DNA from: Viridibacterium sediminicola
GTDB lineage: Bacteria > Pseudomonadota > Gammaproteobacteria > Burkholderiales > Rhodocyclaceae
Direction of reading: 5' to 3'
DNA: 64,000 nucleotides
NCBI RefSeq assembly: GCF_039631295.1
Contig: NZ_JBDIVE010000011.1
Location: 91,103-155,102 of the forward strand
Part shown: positions 8,356 through 17,199 of the stretch, one piece after another
Position numbering within the stretch: position 1 is the stretch's first letter
Layout of the letters: every line of letters begins with the position of its first letter
Program-made: the position numbers and the translations under genes
The notes under the pieces: generated by a model
The model's database searches: none
What the model was told of the DNA's origin: nothing
The model's input: the letters and a program-made list of their open reading frames with translations, nothing else

Positions 8356-9555
8356 TCATTTGACGAGCGAATTGAGCGCGATGATCGGCTGCATGACGGC
8401 CAATACTATCAGCAGCACACTGCCGCCCATGCACAGCAGGAGCAGCGGTTCGAGCAGGGTGGTGAGGGTCAGGCTGCGGTTTTCCACTTCGCTTTGCTGC
8501 AGCTCGGCGCAGCGCTTGAGCATGCTGCCCAGCTCGCCGGTGGCTTCACCACTGGCCAGCATATGCACCAGCAGCGGCGGGAAGCTGCGCGTCTGGCGCA
8601 TCGCGGCGGAAATCGAGGCGCCTTCGCGCACGCGGTCGGCGGCGGCCGATACGGCCTCCTTGAGTGGCAGGCATTTCATCACCTGACGCCCGGCATCCAG
8701 CGCGGCGAGCAGGGGCACGCCGGCATTGACGAGAATCGCCAGGGTCGAGGCAAAGCGCGCCGTGTCGAGGGTGCGCAGGTGGCGCCCGAGCAGGGGCAGG
8801 CTCAGCAGCCAGCGCTGCCAGCGGCTGCGCAAGCCGTCATCGCGCAAGGCGTAGCGCCAGGCGATGAGTGCACCAATGCCGAGCAGGAACAGCCACGGAC
8901 CCCAGTTGCGCAGGAAGTCGCTGGTGGTGATCATGATCCGCGTCAGCAGTGGCAGGGTCTGGTGCGATTGCACGAAGACTTCGGCCACGCGCGGCACCAC
9001 ATAGGTCATCAGGCCGAGAATCACCAGCACCGCCACCGCGCTGACGATGGCCGGGTAGAGCATGGCTTGCAGCATCTTGCGGCGCAGGCTGTCCTGCTGT
9101 TCAAGATAGGTGGCCAGCATGTCCATCACGCCGGGCAGCTGGCCGGACTTTTCGCCGGCATTGACGAGGGCGCGGTAGATCGGCGGGAAGGCGTGGGCGA
9201 ATCGCTCCAGCGCGGCGCGCAAGGTGTAGCCGGAGACCACTTCGCTGCGCACGGCGGCGAGCAGGGCGCGCGCATTGGCCTGATCGGCTTGTTCAGAGAC
9301 AGCCAGCAGCGCTTGTTCGACGGTCAGTCCGGAAGAGAGCAGGGCCGAGAGCTGGCGCGTCAACAGGCACAGCTCGGCGGTGCTGATCGACAGGCGCCGG
9401 TTGGCCTGGGTCGATTCGCCCAGCGCATCGATCTTGGTCGGGAACAGGCCGCGCTCGCGCAGGATGGTGCGTGCGTGGCGCAGATTGTCCGCTTCCAGGG
9501 TGCCACTGCTGGTGACGCCTTGCGGATCGAGTGCCTGGTAGGAAAAGGCTGCCAT
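8356..9555 (-). CDS. gspF: Type II secretion inner-membrane platform protein F
   Basis: 399 residues. Two repeated T2SSF cytoplasmic domains alternate with three membrane segments, among them YPAIVSAVAVLVILGLMTYVV, WLFLLGIGALIAW and LLLLCMGGSVLLIVLAVMQPI. The N terminus MAAFSYQALDPQGVTSSGTL is diagnostic of GspF. It forms the inner-membrane base on which the pseudopilus assembles, driven by GspE. It lies 22 bases after gspE. Confidence 0.95.
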   Translation of the reverse strand: MAAFSYQALDPQGVTSSGTLEADNLRHARTILRERGLFPTKIDALGESTQANRRLSISTAELCLLTRQLSALLSSGLTVEQALLAVSEQADQANARALLAAVRSEVVSGYTLRAALERFAHAFPPIYRALVNAGEKSGQLPGVMDMLATYLEQQDSLRRKMLQAMLYPAIVSAVAVLVILGLMTYVVPRVAEVFVQSHQTLPLLTRIMITTSDFLRNWGPWLFLLGIGALIAWRYALRDDGLRSRWQRWLLSLPLLGRHLRTLDTARFASTLAILVNAGVPLLAALDAGRQVMKCLPLKEAVSAAADRVREGASISAAMRQTRSFPPLLVHMLASGEATGELGSMLKRCAELQQSEVENRSLTLTTLLEPLLLLCMGGSVLLIVLAVMQPIIALNSLVK

Positions 9556-9577
9556 GGTATGCCCGCTTGTCCGGCGC

Positions 9578-11038
9578 TCAGTCGCGCGTCACGCGCAACA
9601 GCTCTTCGGCCGAGCTCAGGCCGCCGGCCAGGTGGCGCAGGCCGTCATCACGCAGCAAGCGCATGCCGCCAGCGCAGGCCGCCTCGCGGATGCTGCTCTC
9701 CTGCGCTTCGTCGTGCACCAGGGCGGCCAGCTCAGGGGTGATTTCGAGCAGTTCATAGATACCGGTACGACCGCTGTAACCGGTGTAGCTGCATTCCTTG
9801 CAACCGCGCGCCGAGTACAGCGTGCTGCCCTCGGCAACGCCGAGCAGCTTGTGGTCAGCCGCGGTGGCGCTATGTTCGCTGCGGCAGTGCTTGCACAGAC
9901 AGCGCACCAGACGCTGGGCGAGCACGCCGCGCAAGCTGGAGGCGAGCAGGAAGGGTTCGATGCCCATGTCGATCAGCCGCGTCACCGCGCTGCTGGCGTC
10001 ATTGGTGTGCAGGGTGGCCAGCACGAGGTGGCCGGTCAGGCTGGCCTGCACGGCGATTTGCGCGGTTTCGAGGTCGCGGATTTCGCCGATCATGATCACG
10101 TCCGGGTCTTGCCGCAGGATCGCCCGCAGCGCCCGCGCGAAGGACAGCTCGATGCGCGGATTGACCTGGATCTGGCCGACGCCGGGCAAGTCGTATTCGA
10201 TCGGATCTTCGACGGTGACGATGTTGCGCGTCGAGCTGGCGATTTCGCGCAGCGCGCCGTAGAGGGTGGTCGATTTGCCCGAGCCGGTCGGGCCGGTGAC
10301 CAGCACGATGCCGTGCGGCTGTGAGAGCTGGTGACGCAGGCTGGCGAGGGTGTCTTCGGCCATGCCGATGGAGTCGAGGCCGAACTGCGCCGAACTCTTG
10401 TCGAGCAGGCGCAGCACGATGCGTTCGCCATGCGCGGTCGGCAGGGTCGACACGCGCACATCGATGGCGCGGCCGGCGATACGCAAGCCGATGCGACCAT
10501 CCTGCGGCAGGCGCTTTTCGGCGATATCCAGTTCGGCCATCACCTTGATCCGCGACACCAGGGCGGCGTGCAGCGCACGGTGCGGGCGGGCAATCTCGAT
10601 CAGCGTGCCGTCGCGGCGGTAGCGCACCAGGCAGTAGCGCTCGAAGGGCTCGATGTGGATGTCGGAGGCGCGTTCGCGGATCGCTTGCTGCAGCAGCGCG
10701 TTGATCATGCGGATGATGGGTGCGTCTTCCTGGCTTTCGAGCAGATCCTCGATCACCGGGATGTCTTCCATCAGGCGCGAGACATCAACATCCTGACCCA
10801 GGTCGTCGACCACGGTGGCCGCATCGCTGCTGGCCTGTTCGTAAGCTTCAGCCAGGCGCGCATCGAAAGCGGTCCGCGTCGCGGTGGACAGGCGCAGCGG
10901 CACGCCCAGCATGCGCCGCACTTCGACCAGGGTTTCCGGCTGCACGTCTTCGCGTGCGAGGATGCTCGCAGCATCCTCTTCACGACCGAGCAGCAGCACG
11001 CCATGCGCGCGTGCAAAGGTGTAGGGCAGGCTGTCCAT
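9578..11038 (-). CDS. gspE: Type II secretion ATPase E
   Basis: 486 residues. The N1E region is followed by a RecA-like ATPase domain with Walker A GPTGSGKSTT (residues 249-258), Walker B DPDVIMIGEIRD (311-322) and His box TGHLVLATLHTND. The zinc module carries two CxxC pairs (C382/C385 and C413/C416), as expected for GspE. It is the cytoplasmic motor that drives pseudopilin insertion. The gene abuts gspD, sharing the ATG/stop base. Confidence 0.96.
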   Translation of the reverse strand: MDSLPYTFARAHGVLLLGREEDAASILAREDVQPETLVEVRRMLGVPLRLSTATRTAFDARLAEAYEQASSDAATVVDDLGQDVDVSRLMEDIPVIEDLLESQEDAPIIRMINALLQQAIRERASDIHIEPFERYCLVRYRRDGTLIEIARPHRALHAALVSRIKVMAELDIAEKRLPQDGRIGLRIAGRAIDVRVSTLPTAHGERIVLRLLDKSSAQFGLDSIGMAEDTLASLRHQLSQPHGIVLVTGPTGSGKSTTLYGALREIASSTRNIVTVEDPIEYDLPGVGQIQVNPRIELSFARALRAILRQDPDVIMIGEIRDLETAQIAVQASLTGHLVLATLHTNDASSAVTRLIDMGIEPFLLASSLRGVLAQRLVRCLCKHCRSEHSATAADHKLLGVAEGSTLYSARGCKECSYTGYSGRTGIYELLEITPELAALVHDEAQESSIREAACAGGMRLLRDDGLRHLAGGLSSAEELLRVTRD

Positions 11039-13134
11039 TACTTGCTGGCGGCGCCGGCCGCATCGCCGTTCGATGTCGTCGCGGCCGGAGCGGGCTGCGG
11101 TGAGGGCAGCTTGGGATCGACATCGGGCAGGCGGGGTTCGTCGAGATTGGGTGGCACGACCTTGTTGTCGGTGCTGTCCTTCTGCTTGCCGAGGATGTAG
11201 TCGTAGCGGCTCTCGGTGACGCGGGTGGCGTCTTCGGCGCTGCGCAGGATGATCGGGCGCAGGAAGATCACCAGATTGGTCTTGCTCTGTGTGCGTGTGT
11301 CGTAGCGGAACAGCGCGCCGATCACCGGCAGGTCGCCGAGCACCGGCACTTTTTCGACCGAACCGGAGTAGCTGTCTTCGACCAGACCGCCCAGAGCGAG
11401 GAAGGCGCCGTCATCGAGAATCACCGTCGAATCCAGCGAGCGCTTGCTGGTGGTCGGGCCGAGCGTGGCGCTGGTGCTCAGCACCGACGACACCTCTTGC
11501 GAAATGATCAGGCGTACCGTGCCGCCTTCGGTGATTTGCGGCTTGATCTTCAGGGTCAGGCCGACGTCCTTGCGTTCGATGGTCTGAAAGGGATTGGAGA
11601 CGCCCGTGCTGGTGCTGGTGGTGTAGGAGCCGGTGACGAAGGGCACGTTGCGGCCGACGACGATCTTGGCTTCCTCGTTATCGACGGTGACGATGTTCGG
11701 CGTGGACAGGATATTGGTCTTGTTGTCGGTCTGCAGGTAGTGCGCCAGCATCGAGATATTGGCAATCGTCCCGACGCCGGGAATCACCACCGAGCCGCCG
11801 CCGATGGCGAGGTTCAGACCGGTGCTGGCGGTGGTGCCGGAAGCGACCGACAGCAGGTTGGAGCCGCCTGAGCTGAAGTTGGTACCGCCGAAAACCGAGG
11901 TCTTGCCGCCGATGGCGCTATTGAACTGCATGCCGAACTCGCTGGCGCGATCGGCGCTGACTTCGGCGATCAGCGCTTCGACATAGACCTGGGCCGGGCG
12001 CCGGTCAAGCTTCTCGATGGTGGCGCGCAAGCTGTTATAGAGCGCATCGGACGCATTGATGACGATGGAGTTGCTGGAGGTGTCGGCATAGATGTAGGCG
12101 CCGCCCACCGCGCTGCCGAAGCTGGCCGCGGTCTGCGTGCTGGTCGTGCTGGCGGTGCTGCTGTTCTGTGTCGTACGTTGTTGGCCGGCCGCCTGACTGG
12201 TGTCGCTGTTGGCAATCGCCCGCAAGGTCTGGGCGATGCGCGTGGCGTCGCCGTTCTTGAGGTAGACCACGCGCAGATTGCCCATCGTGCCGCTCTGGTC
12301 GAGCTGGGTGATCAGGCTGCGCACCGCTTGCAGGCGCGAGCGGCTATCGGAGCGGATGAGCAGGGAATTGCTGCGCGGATCGGCAATGATGCTGACCTTC
12401 TGGCTCGGCTCGGTACTGCCGCTCTCGCTGAACAGCTTGGTGATCATCGGCGCCAGATCAACGGCCGAGGCGTTTTGCAGCGGAATCATCTGCGAGTCGC
12501 CGCCGGGCACGTCAATCGATTCGATGATGCGGCGAAGGCGCGCGATGTTCTCTGCGTAGTCGGTGACGATCAGCGAGTTATTGCCGGCATACACACTGAC
12601 GGTGTTGTTGGCGGCGATCAGCGGACGCACCACCTGCAGCAACTGAGCGGCCGATTCGTACTTGATCTGGAACACTTCGGTGACAATGCGTTCGCCATTT
12701 GTGACCGGTATCCCGGCGGCGCCGGAAGGCACCGCGTGCAGCTTGGCATCGGCCTCCGGCACGATCTTCACGACCTGACCATTCTCGATGGCCGCATAGC
12801 CTTGCAGGCGCAGCGCCGAGAGCAGGATCGGGTACACCGCGCTGCGGCTGACCGGCCGGCTGGTGATGATATTGATGGTGCCTTTGACGCGCGGGTCGAG
12901 GATGAAGTTACGCCCCGAGATCTTGCCGATGGCGCGCACCACGGTGTCGATCTCGGCGGCGCTGAAATTGAGCGAGACGTTTTCGCCGTTTTCCGTCACT
13001 TCCTTGCCCGTGCTCGTGCTCGTGCTCGTGCTGGCAGGCGCGGCAGGCGCCGGGGCCTGGGCATGTGTGGCGGGCAGGCTGATCAACAGCCCCAGGCAGG
13101 CTAGGGAGGTGAGGGCAAGCTGTTTGCGGACCAT
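11038..13134 (-). CDS. gspD: Type II secretion outer-membrane secretin D
   Basis: 698 residues with a Sec signal peptide (MVRKQLALTSLACLGLLISLPATHA). The N0 domain (VSLNFSAAEIDTVVRAIGKI) and repeated N1-N3 domains (VVYLKNGDATRIAQTLRAI) lead to a C-terminal secretin domain (VGLTLKIKPQITEGGTVRL, then VPVLGDLPVIGALF). It forms the outer-membrane channel through which folded exoproteins leave. A short Ser/Thr run after the signal peptide is encoded by a GTGCTC-type tandem repeat near 13010-13035. It has no lipobox, so assembly probably depends on its own sorting signals or on a pilotin encoded elsewhere. Confidence 0.95.
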   Translation of the reverse strand: MVRKQLALTSLACLGLLISLPATHAQAPAPAAPASTSTSTSTGKEVTENGENVSLNFSAAEIDTVVRAIGKISGRNFILDPRVKGTINIITSRPVSRSAVYPILLSALRLQGYAAIENGQVVKIVPEADAKLHAVPSGAAGIPVTNGERIVTEVFQIKYESAAQLLQVVRPLIAANNTVSVYAGNNSLIVTDYAENIARLRRIIESIDVPGGDSQMIPLQNASAVDLAPMITKLFSESGSTEPSQKVSIIADPRSNSLLIRSDSRSRLQAVRSLITQLDQSGTMGNLRVVYLKNGDATRIAQTLRAIANSDTSQAAGQQRTTQNSSTASTTSTQTAASFGSAVGGAYIYADTSSNSIVINASDALYNSLRATIEKLDRRPAQVYVEALIAEVSADRASEFGMQFNSAIGGKTSVFGGTNFSSGGSNLLSVASGTTASTGLNLAIGGGSVVIPGVGTIANISMLAHYLQTDNKTNILSTPNIVTVDNEEAKIVVGRNVPFVTGSYTTSTSTGVSNPFQTIERKDVGLTLKIKPQITEGGTVRLIISQEVSSVLSTSATLGPTTSKRSLDSTVILDDGAFLALGGLVEDSYSGSVEKVPVLGDLPVIGALFRYDTRTQSKTNLVIFLRPIILRSAEDATRVTESRYDYILGKQKDSTDNKVVPPNLDEPRLPDVDPKLPSPQPAPAATTSNGDAAGAASK

Positions 13135-13148
13135 CTGGTTGTGCTCGA

Positions 13149-13682
13149 TCAGTTCTTGTTTGATTCGGAGGCCGGTAATGGGACCTGGCCGGGTGGCATC
13201 GGCAGGCTTGGTGCGCCGACGTTTGTTGCATTGGCCAGACGTGTCAGCATCAGCGTTTCGCGCTGGCCGCCACGATCAAGCTCGATTGATTCGGCGTGTA
13301 CTGCGAGCAGGCGCAGTCCGGGGGATATCTCATCGCCTTCGATCACCGAGCGCGAGCTGCCGGCATCATCCACCACGACGGCAAAGCCGGGCAACTTGCC
13401 CCAGCGGGTTTGCACCCCGACCAGTTTGAGACTGGTTTGCGCAGCGCTGGGCGCGGCGGCCACGACCAGGGCACCGAACAGCTGGCGTGAGGCGATGTCT
13501 TGTGCGGCCACTTGCGGATCGCTCAGCGGCATGGCTTGGGCCGATTGTACCGGCGCTGCCTGCAGGCGCCAGAACCAGCCGGCGCTGATCCAGGCGCTCA
13601 GGCCCAGAGCCAGCAACCAGGCAAGGGTGGGCCAGGCTCCGGGAAGCAGGGCATGCAAGGCAGGGGGCGTGCGCAAGGACAT
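13149..13682 (-). CDS. gspC: Type II secretion protein C
   Basis: 177 residues. An N-terminal membrane anchor (LAWLLALGLSAWISAGWFW) leads to the homology region (DIASRQLFGALV, then LKLVGVQTRWGKLPGFAVVV) that contacts the secretin N0 domain. The chain ends without the PDZ domain found in longer GspC proteins. It is the first gene of the 12-gene gsp operon. A TAGAAT box at complement 13728-13733 could be the -10 of the operon promoter, but no good -35 accompanies it. Confidence 0.88.
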   Translation of the reverse strand: MSLRTPPALHALLPGAWPTLAWLLALGLSAWISAGWFWRLQAAPVQSAQAMPLSDPQVAAQDIASRQLFGALVVAAAPSAAQTSLKLVGVQTRWGKLPGFAVVVDDAGSSRSVIEGDEISPGLRLLAVHAESIELDRGGQRETLMLTRLANATNVGAPSLPMPPGQVPLPASESNKN

Positions 13683-13817
13683 GGGGCTCAGGCTGAGGGC
13701 GAGGTGTTTGGGCCGGAAGGCGGATCAATTCTAGCAGGGCTGCAGCATACCAGTGGCGTGTGTGCGCTCGTGTTGCTTTGCACAGCTTTGCGCAGCTTTT
13801 TTGTACGGCATCGGGGC

Positions 13818-14585
13818 TCAGCCCATGTCGCGCGCTTTGCGGTCACGTTCGACACGCAGGATGTAGCGCTGGATGGCATTGGCCATTGCCGTCGGCAGTT
13901 CTTCAAACTGGCAGCCGGCGCGCAGCGCCTCGGTGCCATTGGGATTGGTGATGCGGAAAATGTTGCGCACGCGCAGCGTAGCGGTGACCGGCCCGAACTC
14001 CGGCAGGTCCAGACGGCAATTGCGGTACTGCTTGTCGGCACTGAAGTCCAGCCCCTTGGGCGGTACCAGCACGGCCACGCCACCACCGGAGATGTCGACC
14101 ACGCGCGCATCGATCATCTGCTTGTCTTCGGGCGCCTGGATGCGGCAGATCAGTGAATGCGAAACCGGCGCAGTCAGCCGGTAATACTCGCGGCGTTGCA
14201 GGCGCAGCAGGGTCTGCGGTGCCTGCGCGATGAGTGCGGGGTGCTTGCCGCTGCGGTCAAAGTGGAATTGGCTGATCGAAAACTGGATCTTCACCTTTTC
14301 CAGCTGGGTGACGCAGAGCAGTTGCCTGGCCACCGCCACGCTGGCATTGAGTGTCTCGTCACGCGAAACGTCGAGCACCAGCTGATGGTCATCTTCGCTG
14401 ACTGACAACACGCTGCTCATCATGAAGCGCGGCGAGTCATCGATGTAGGCGGTGATCATGCAGCGGTGCGCGGCGAGCTGGCGCAGCACGAAGGCGATCT
14501 CGCGCGGCGCACGCAGCAGGTATTGCGCAAAATCGTCCGATTGCAGGAGCTCGAATTTCGCGGAGGGGTCGGAATGATCTGCCAT
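13818..14585 (-). CDS. ycgR: Flagellar brake protein YcgR, c-di-GMP-binding PilZ protein
   Basis: 255 residues: an N-terminal YcgR domain (FELLQSDDFAQYLLRAPREI) and a C-terminal PilZ domain with the c-di-GMP motifs QRREYYRL (RxxxR) and DISGGGV (D/NxSxxG). YcgR proteins bind c-di-GMP and slow the flagellar motor by contacting the MotA/FliG region. Its position next to fliK and the filament genes fits this role. The N and C domains and both motifs are intact. Confidence 0.93.
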   Translation of the reverse strand: MADHSDPSAKFELLQSDDFAQYLLRAPREIAFVLRQLAAHRCMITAYIDDSPRFMMSSVLSVSEDDHQLVLDVSRDETLNASVAVARQLLCVTQLEKVKIQFSISQFHFDRSGKHPALIAQAPQTLLRLQRREYYRLTAPVSHSLICRIQAPEDKQMIDARVVDISGGGVAVLVPPKGLDFSADKQYRNCRLDLPEFGPVTATLRVRNIFRITNPNGTEALRAGCQFEELPTAMANAIQRYILRVERDRKARDMG

Positions 14586-14615
14586 GGGTGAAGGGGCAAT
14601 TCTGATGAGCGGCGA

Positions 14616-14918
14616 CTATACACCAGGCGGCAGCAGAGGGGCGCTTGCGCCGTTTTCCATGGCGTGCAGCCAGGCCAGCAGTTCCGCCACCGCGATGTAG
14701 AGCGAGGGCGGAATGCGCTGATCCAGATCCACCTGCATCAGCAGGGCGACCAGTTCGGGTGACTCATGCACATACACCCCGGCTTCGCGTGCGCGCTCGA
14801 TGATGGCTTGGGCGATCAGGCCATTGCCCTTGGCCACCACTTGCGGCGCACTCTCGCCTACCGTATAGGCGAGGGCGACGGCGCTGGCACGCCCCTTTTG
14901 CTCAGGCGTCTGCTTCAT
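14616..14918 (-). CDS. FlhB C-terminal-domain paralogue (FlhX-like)
   Basis: 100 residues matching only the cytoplasmic C-terminal domain of the flagellar export switch FlhB. It has AVALAYTVGESAPQVVAKG in place of the usual YxPGxxxAPxVxAKG pattern, then AREAGVYVHESPELVALL. The NPTH autocleavage motif and the membrane domain are absent. Stand-alone FlhB-C homologues (FlhX) are known and can substitute for cleaved FlhB-C in some species. It overlaps fliK by 17 bases, so it is probably translated with it. A role in tuning export specificity together with FliK is an inference from this context. Confidence 0.85.
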   Translation of the reverse strand: MKQTPEQKGRASAVALAYTVGESAPQVVAKGNGLIAQAIIERAREAGVYVHESPELVALLMQVDLDQRIPPSLYIAVAELLAWLHAMENGASAPLLPPGV

Positions 14919-16386
14919 ATTGCACGACCATGCCGGTCAGGCTCACGCCTGCGGCATCGAGTGAATCGGCCAGCGCGCTGCTGCCCGCTTGCAGGCTATT
15001 GACGGCACTGGCCGAGTCCGCGCTGATGCGGATCGCCACGCCGGCCGGGGTGACAAAAAGCTGGGCGCGGATATTGCCCAGCACCGGCATCTGCAGTCGC
15101 AGTGTGCTCTGCCAGGCGGCGGGCTCTTCCTGATCGGACTGGCCCTGATGGGAGGTGTTCTCTTCCGATTCCGGGTCGAAAATTTCCCACTGCATGGTCT
15201 GCCCCGGCCACACCTGACCTTGCCAGACGGCTTGATGCGTGGCGAGGGTGTCGAGCTGGCGATGGACCAGGGGCATCAGTTCGGCGGCGATTTTCAGCGC
15301 TCCGGCGCTGGGTGTGGCATTGCCCTCGTTTGAGGGGTCGAGGCCTTGTTCGCTGCCGGCACGGGGGCTGACGAGGGGGGCGGCGTTCTTGCCCGCTTGT
15401 TCGCGCAGCATGTGGCTGGCGCCTGGATCATCCGGTGTATCGCCAGAATTCGATTGTTGTCCGCTTTGCTGGCCAGCTTGCGTGGCGTTGAGATGGGGGG
15501 CTGCGCGCTCGCCGGCAGGCGCAGGTGCAGGCAGCAGGGCATCGCCTTGTTCGAGGGTATCGAGCAGGCTGGCCGCCAGCGGCGCTGCGGGGGGCGCGGC
15601 GTCTTCTGTTGGAGGGGGCGTGACGGCCAGCGCCAGATTCGCCGCCAGGTTCGCTGGCGATGCTGTGGCCTGCCAGCTGGCGCGGGTCGTTCCCTGAGCG
15701 CTGTACACCAGGGGTTCGGCAGCCGTGTCCGGCAAGCTGGGAGGCAGCATGGCAGCGGGATTCGGTGCGGCTGCGTTTGGCGTGCGGGTTTGCGGCGCGC
15801 TGAGCGCTGGCTGCTGTGCCTGCGGTTCTGCCATCAGGGTGCTGAGGGTACGCTCGCCGCCGACCCATTGCGCCTGATGTGATTCGTAGAACAGGCCGCT
15901 CTGGCTGAGCGCTTGCTGCAGCACCGGTACCAAGGACGCTGCTTGGGTGGGCGGCGCGCTCATCAAGGGCGCGCCGGCATTGAGTGCTGTGGTGGTGTCA
16001 GTCGATTGACGGCCGGTGAGCAGCTGGCTGATCAGCTGGCCGGCGGCGCTCAGCCGCGGTGTGCTGGCGCTGGCTGCGCTGCTGCGGCCCGGCGGGATGC
16101 TGTCGGCGGCCAGGCGTGCGGTCACGCGCTGATCTTGTTGACCGGTGACGACCAGTTCGAGGGCGTCACCCGATTTGGCGGCATTCGGTAGCGACAGGGT
16201 GACGCTGCGACCGGCGACCAGGGCGCGAAAGCTGCCGTCGGGCAGCGGGCTCTGGATCAGTGCGGAGAAGCGCTGACCCGTTGCGAGATCTGGCAGATCC
16301 TCCGTAATCTGGTGTACAGGCGCCAGCGCCTGCACTTCTGCATCGATCAGCATGCGCAGGCGCGAGGCGAGGTCACTGGGTATCAC
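14902..16386 (-). CDS. fliK: Flagellar hook-length control protein
   Basis: 494 residues. A long low-complexity, Ala/Gln/Pro-rich ruler region is followed by the conserved C-terminal Flg_hook domain (STLRLQMPVLGNIRAQLFVT, then VAIRISADSASAVNSL), which signals FlhB to switch from hook to filament export. This layout is typical of FliK. The gene sits between fliT and the FlhB-C paralogue and overlaps the latter. Confidence 0.88.
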   Translation of the reverse strand: MIPSDLASRLRMLIDAEVQALAPVHQITEDLPDLATGQRFSALIQSPLPDGSFRALVAGRSVTLSLPNAAKSGDALELVVTGQQDQRVTARLAADSIPPGRSSAASASTPRLSAAGQLISQLLTGRQSTDTTTALNAGAPLMSAPPTQAASLVPVLQQALSQSGLFYESHQAQWVGGERTLSTLMAEPQAQQPALSAPQTRTPNAAAPNPAAMLPPSLPDTAAEPLVYSAQGTTRASWQATASPANLAANLALAVTPPPTEDAAPPAAPLAASLLDTLEQGDALLPAPAPAGERAAPHLNATQAGQQSGQQSNSGDTPDDPGASHMLREQAGKNAAPLVSPRAGSEQGLDPSNEGNATPSAGALKIAAELMPLVHRQLDTLATHQAVWQGQVWPGQTMQWEIFDPESEENTSHQGQSDQEEPAAWQSTLRLQMPVLGNIRAQLFVTPAGVAIRISADSASAVNSLQAGSSALADSLDAAGVSLTGMVVQYEADA

Positions 16387-16410
16387 GCAGGGCCTCCAGG
16401 CAGCTAACTA

Positions 16411-16740
16411 TCAATGCGTGGCGCCGTATGCCTTGCGCAGATTGCGTTCCATGTTCGTGCCAAACAGCAGGGCGCGCACGTGGTTCATCCAGGGCTCGGT
16501 GTGACGGCGGATTTCGCGGTCATCGTCGAGCATGCGCATGATCAGCTCACGCTTGTGCGAGCGCTCGGCCTCTTGTGTGGCCAGGCTCTCGGCAGTTTCC
16601 AGTGAACGCAGCAGCTCGCGCAGGCGGGACACTTGCTGTTCCAGCGCACAGAGCCGGTCCCAGTCATTGTCACGTGCCGCGCTGACCATCTCTGCGCTGA
16701 GCTGGCACATCGATTCATAGTGAGTCAGCATGCTTTGCAT
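16411..16740 (-). CDS. fliT: Flagellar chaperone FliT-like protein
   Basis: 109 residues from MQSMLTHYESMCQLSAEMV, predicted to be mostly helical, with RELIMRMLDDDREIRRHTEPW near the C terminus, a FliT feature. FliT chaperones the filament cap FliD and, in enterics, also inhibits FlhDC. I chose the ATG at 16740 because GAGG lies at the right distance and the start falls 4 bases after the fliS stop. An in-frame ATG at 16770 would overlap fliS. Confidence 0.83.
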   Translation of the reverse strand: MQSMLTHYESMCQLSAEMVSAARDNDWDRLCALEQQVSRLRELLRSLETAESLATQEAERSHKRELIMRMLDDDREIRRHTEPWMNHVRALLFGTNMERNLRKAYGATH

Positions 16741-16744
16741 GATT

Positions 16745-17143
16745 TCAACCTCGGCCGGCGGTGTGGCCAATTTCTGCCCAGGCGCCGCGTAGTTCGGAGA
16801 GCAGGTTGGAGACTTCGGCCATCACCTTTTCATTGTTGTGGATGTTGGCGTGCAGCAGGCGCTCGCACATGTAGTCGTAGAGCGCGCTCAGCCGCAAGGC
16901 CAGATCGCCGCCGGCCTCGACATCGAGACTGGCGTGCAGGCCGCGCGTGATGATGTCCATCGCCTTGGACAGCGAGGCGCCCTTGGCTGCGATGTCGCCA
17001 TTGGCCAGCGAGATCGCGGCGCTGTTGATGGACAGGATGGCGCCGTCGAAGAGCATCAGGATCAGCTGGTGCGGGCTGGCTGTGCTGACTTCTGTTTCGA
17101 TACCGATACTGGCGTAAGCAGCGGCTGAATGGGTGGCGAACAT
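16745..17143 (-). CDS. fliS: Flagellin export chaperone
   Basis: 132 residues with the family signature VSTASPHQLILMLFDGAILSI and a C-terminal helical part (YMCERLLHANIHNNEKVMAEV). FliS binds the C terminus of flagellin in the cytoplasm and prevents premature polymerisation. It lies between fliD and fliT, its usual neighbours. Confidence 0.95.
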   Translation of the reverse strand: MFATHSAAAYASIGIETEVSTASPHQLILMLFDGAILSINSAAISLANGDIAAKGASLSKAMDIITRGLHASLDVEAGGDLALRLSALYDYMCERLLHANIHNNEKVMAEVSNLLSELRGAWAEIGHTAGRG

Positions 17144-17199
17144 TTGAATCCTTGCGAGGCTAATGGGTAAGAGTCAGGCGCTTGGCCATTGGCTTAGGT

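Noticed and set aside
13010..13036. GTGCTC tandem repeat in gspD as a phase-variable tract
   Set aside because: It encodes a short Ser/Thr linker after the signal peptide. The unit is six bases, so changes in copy number keep the frame.
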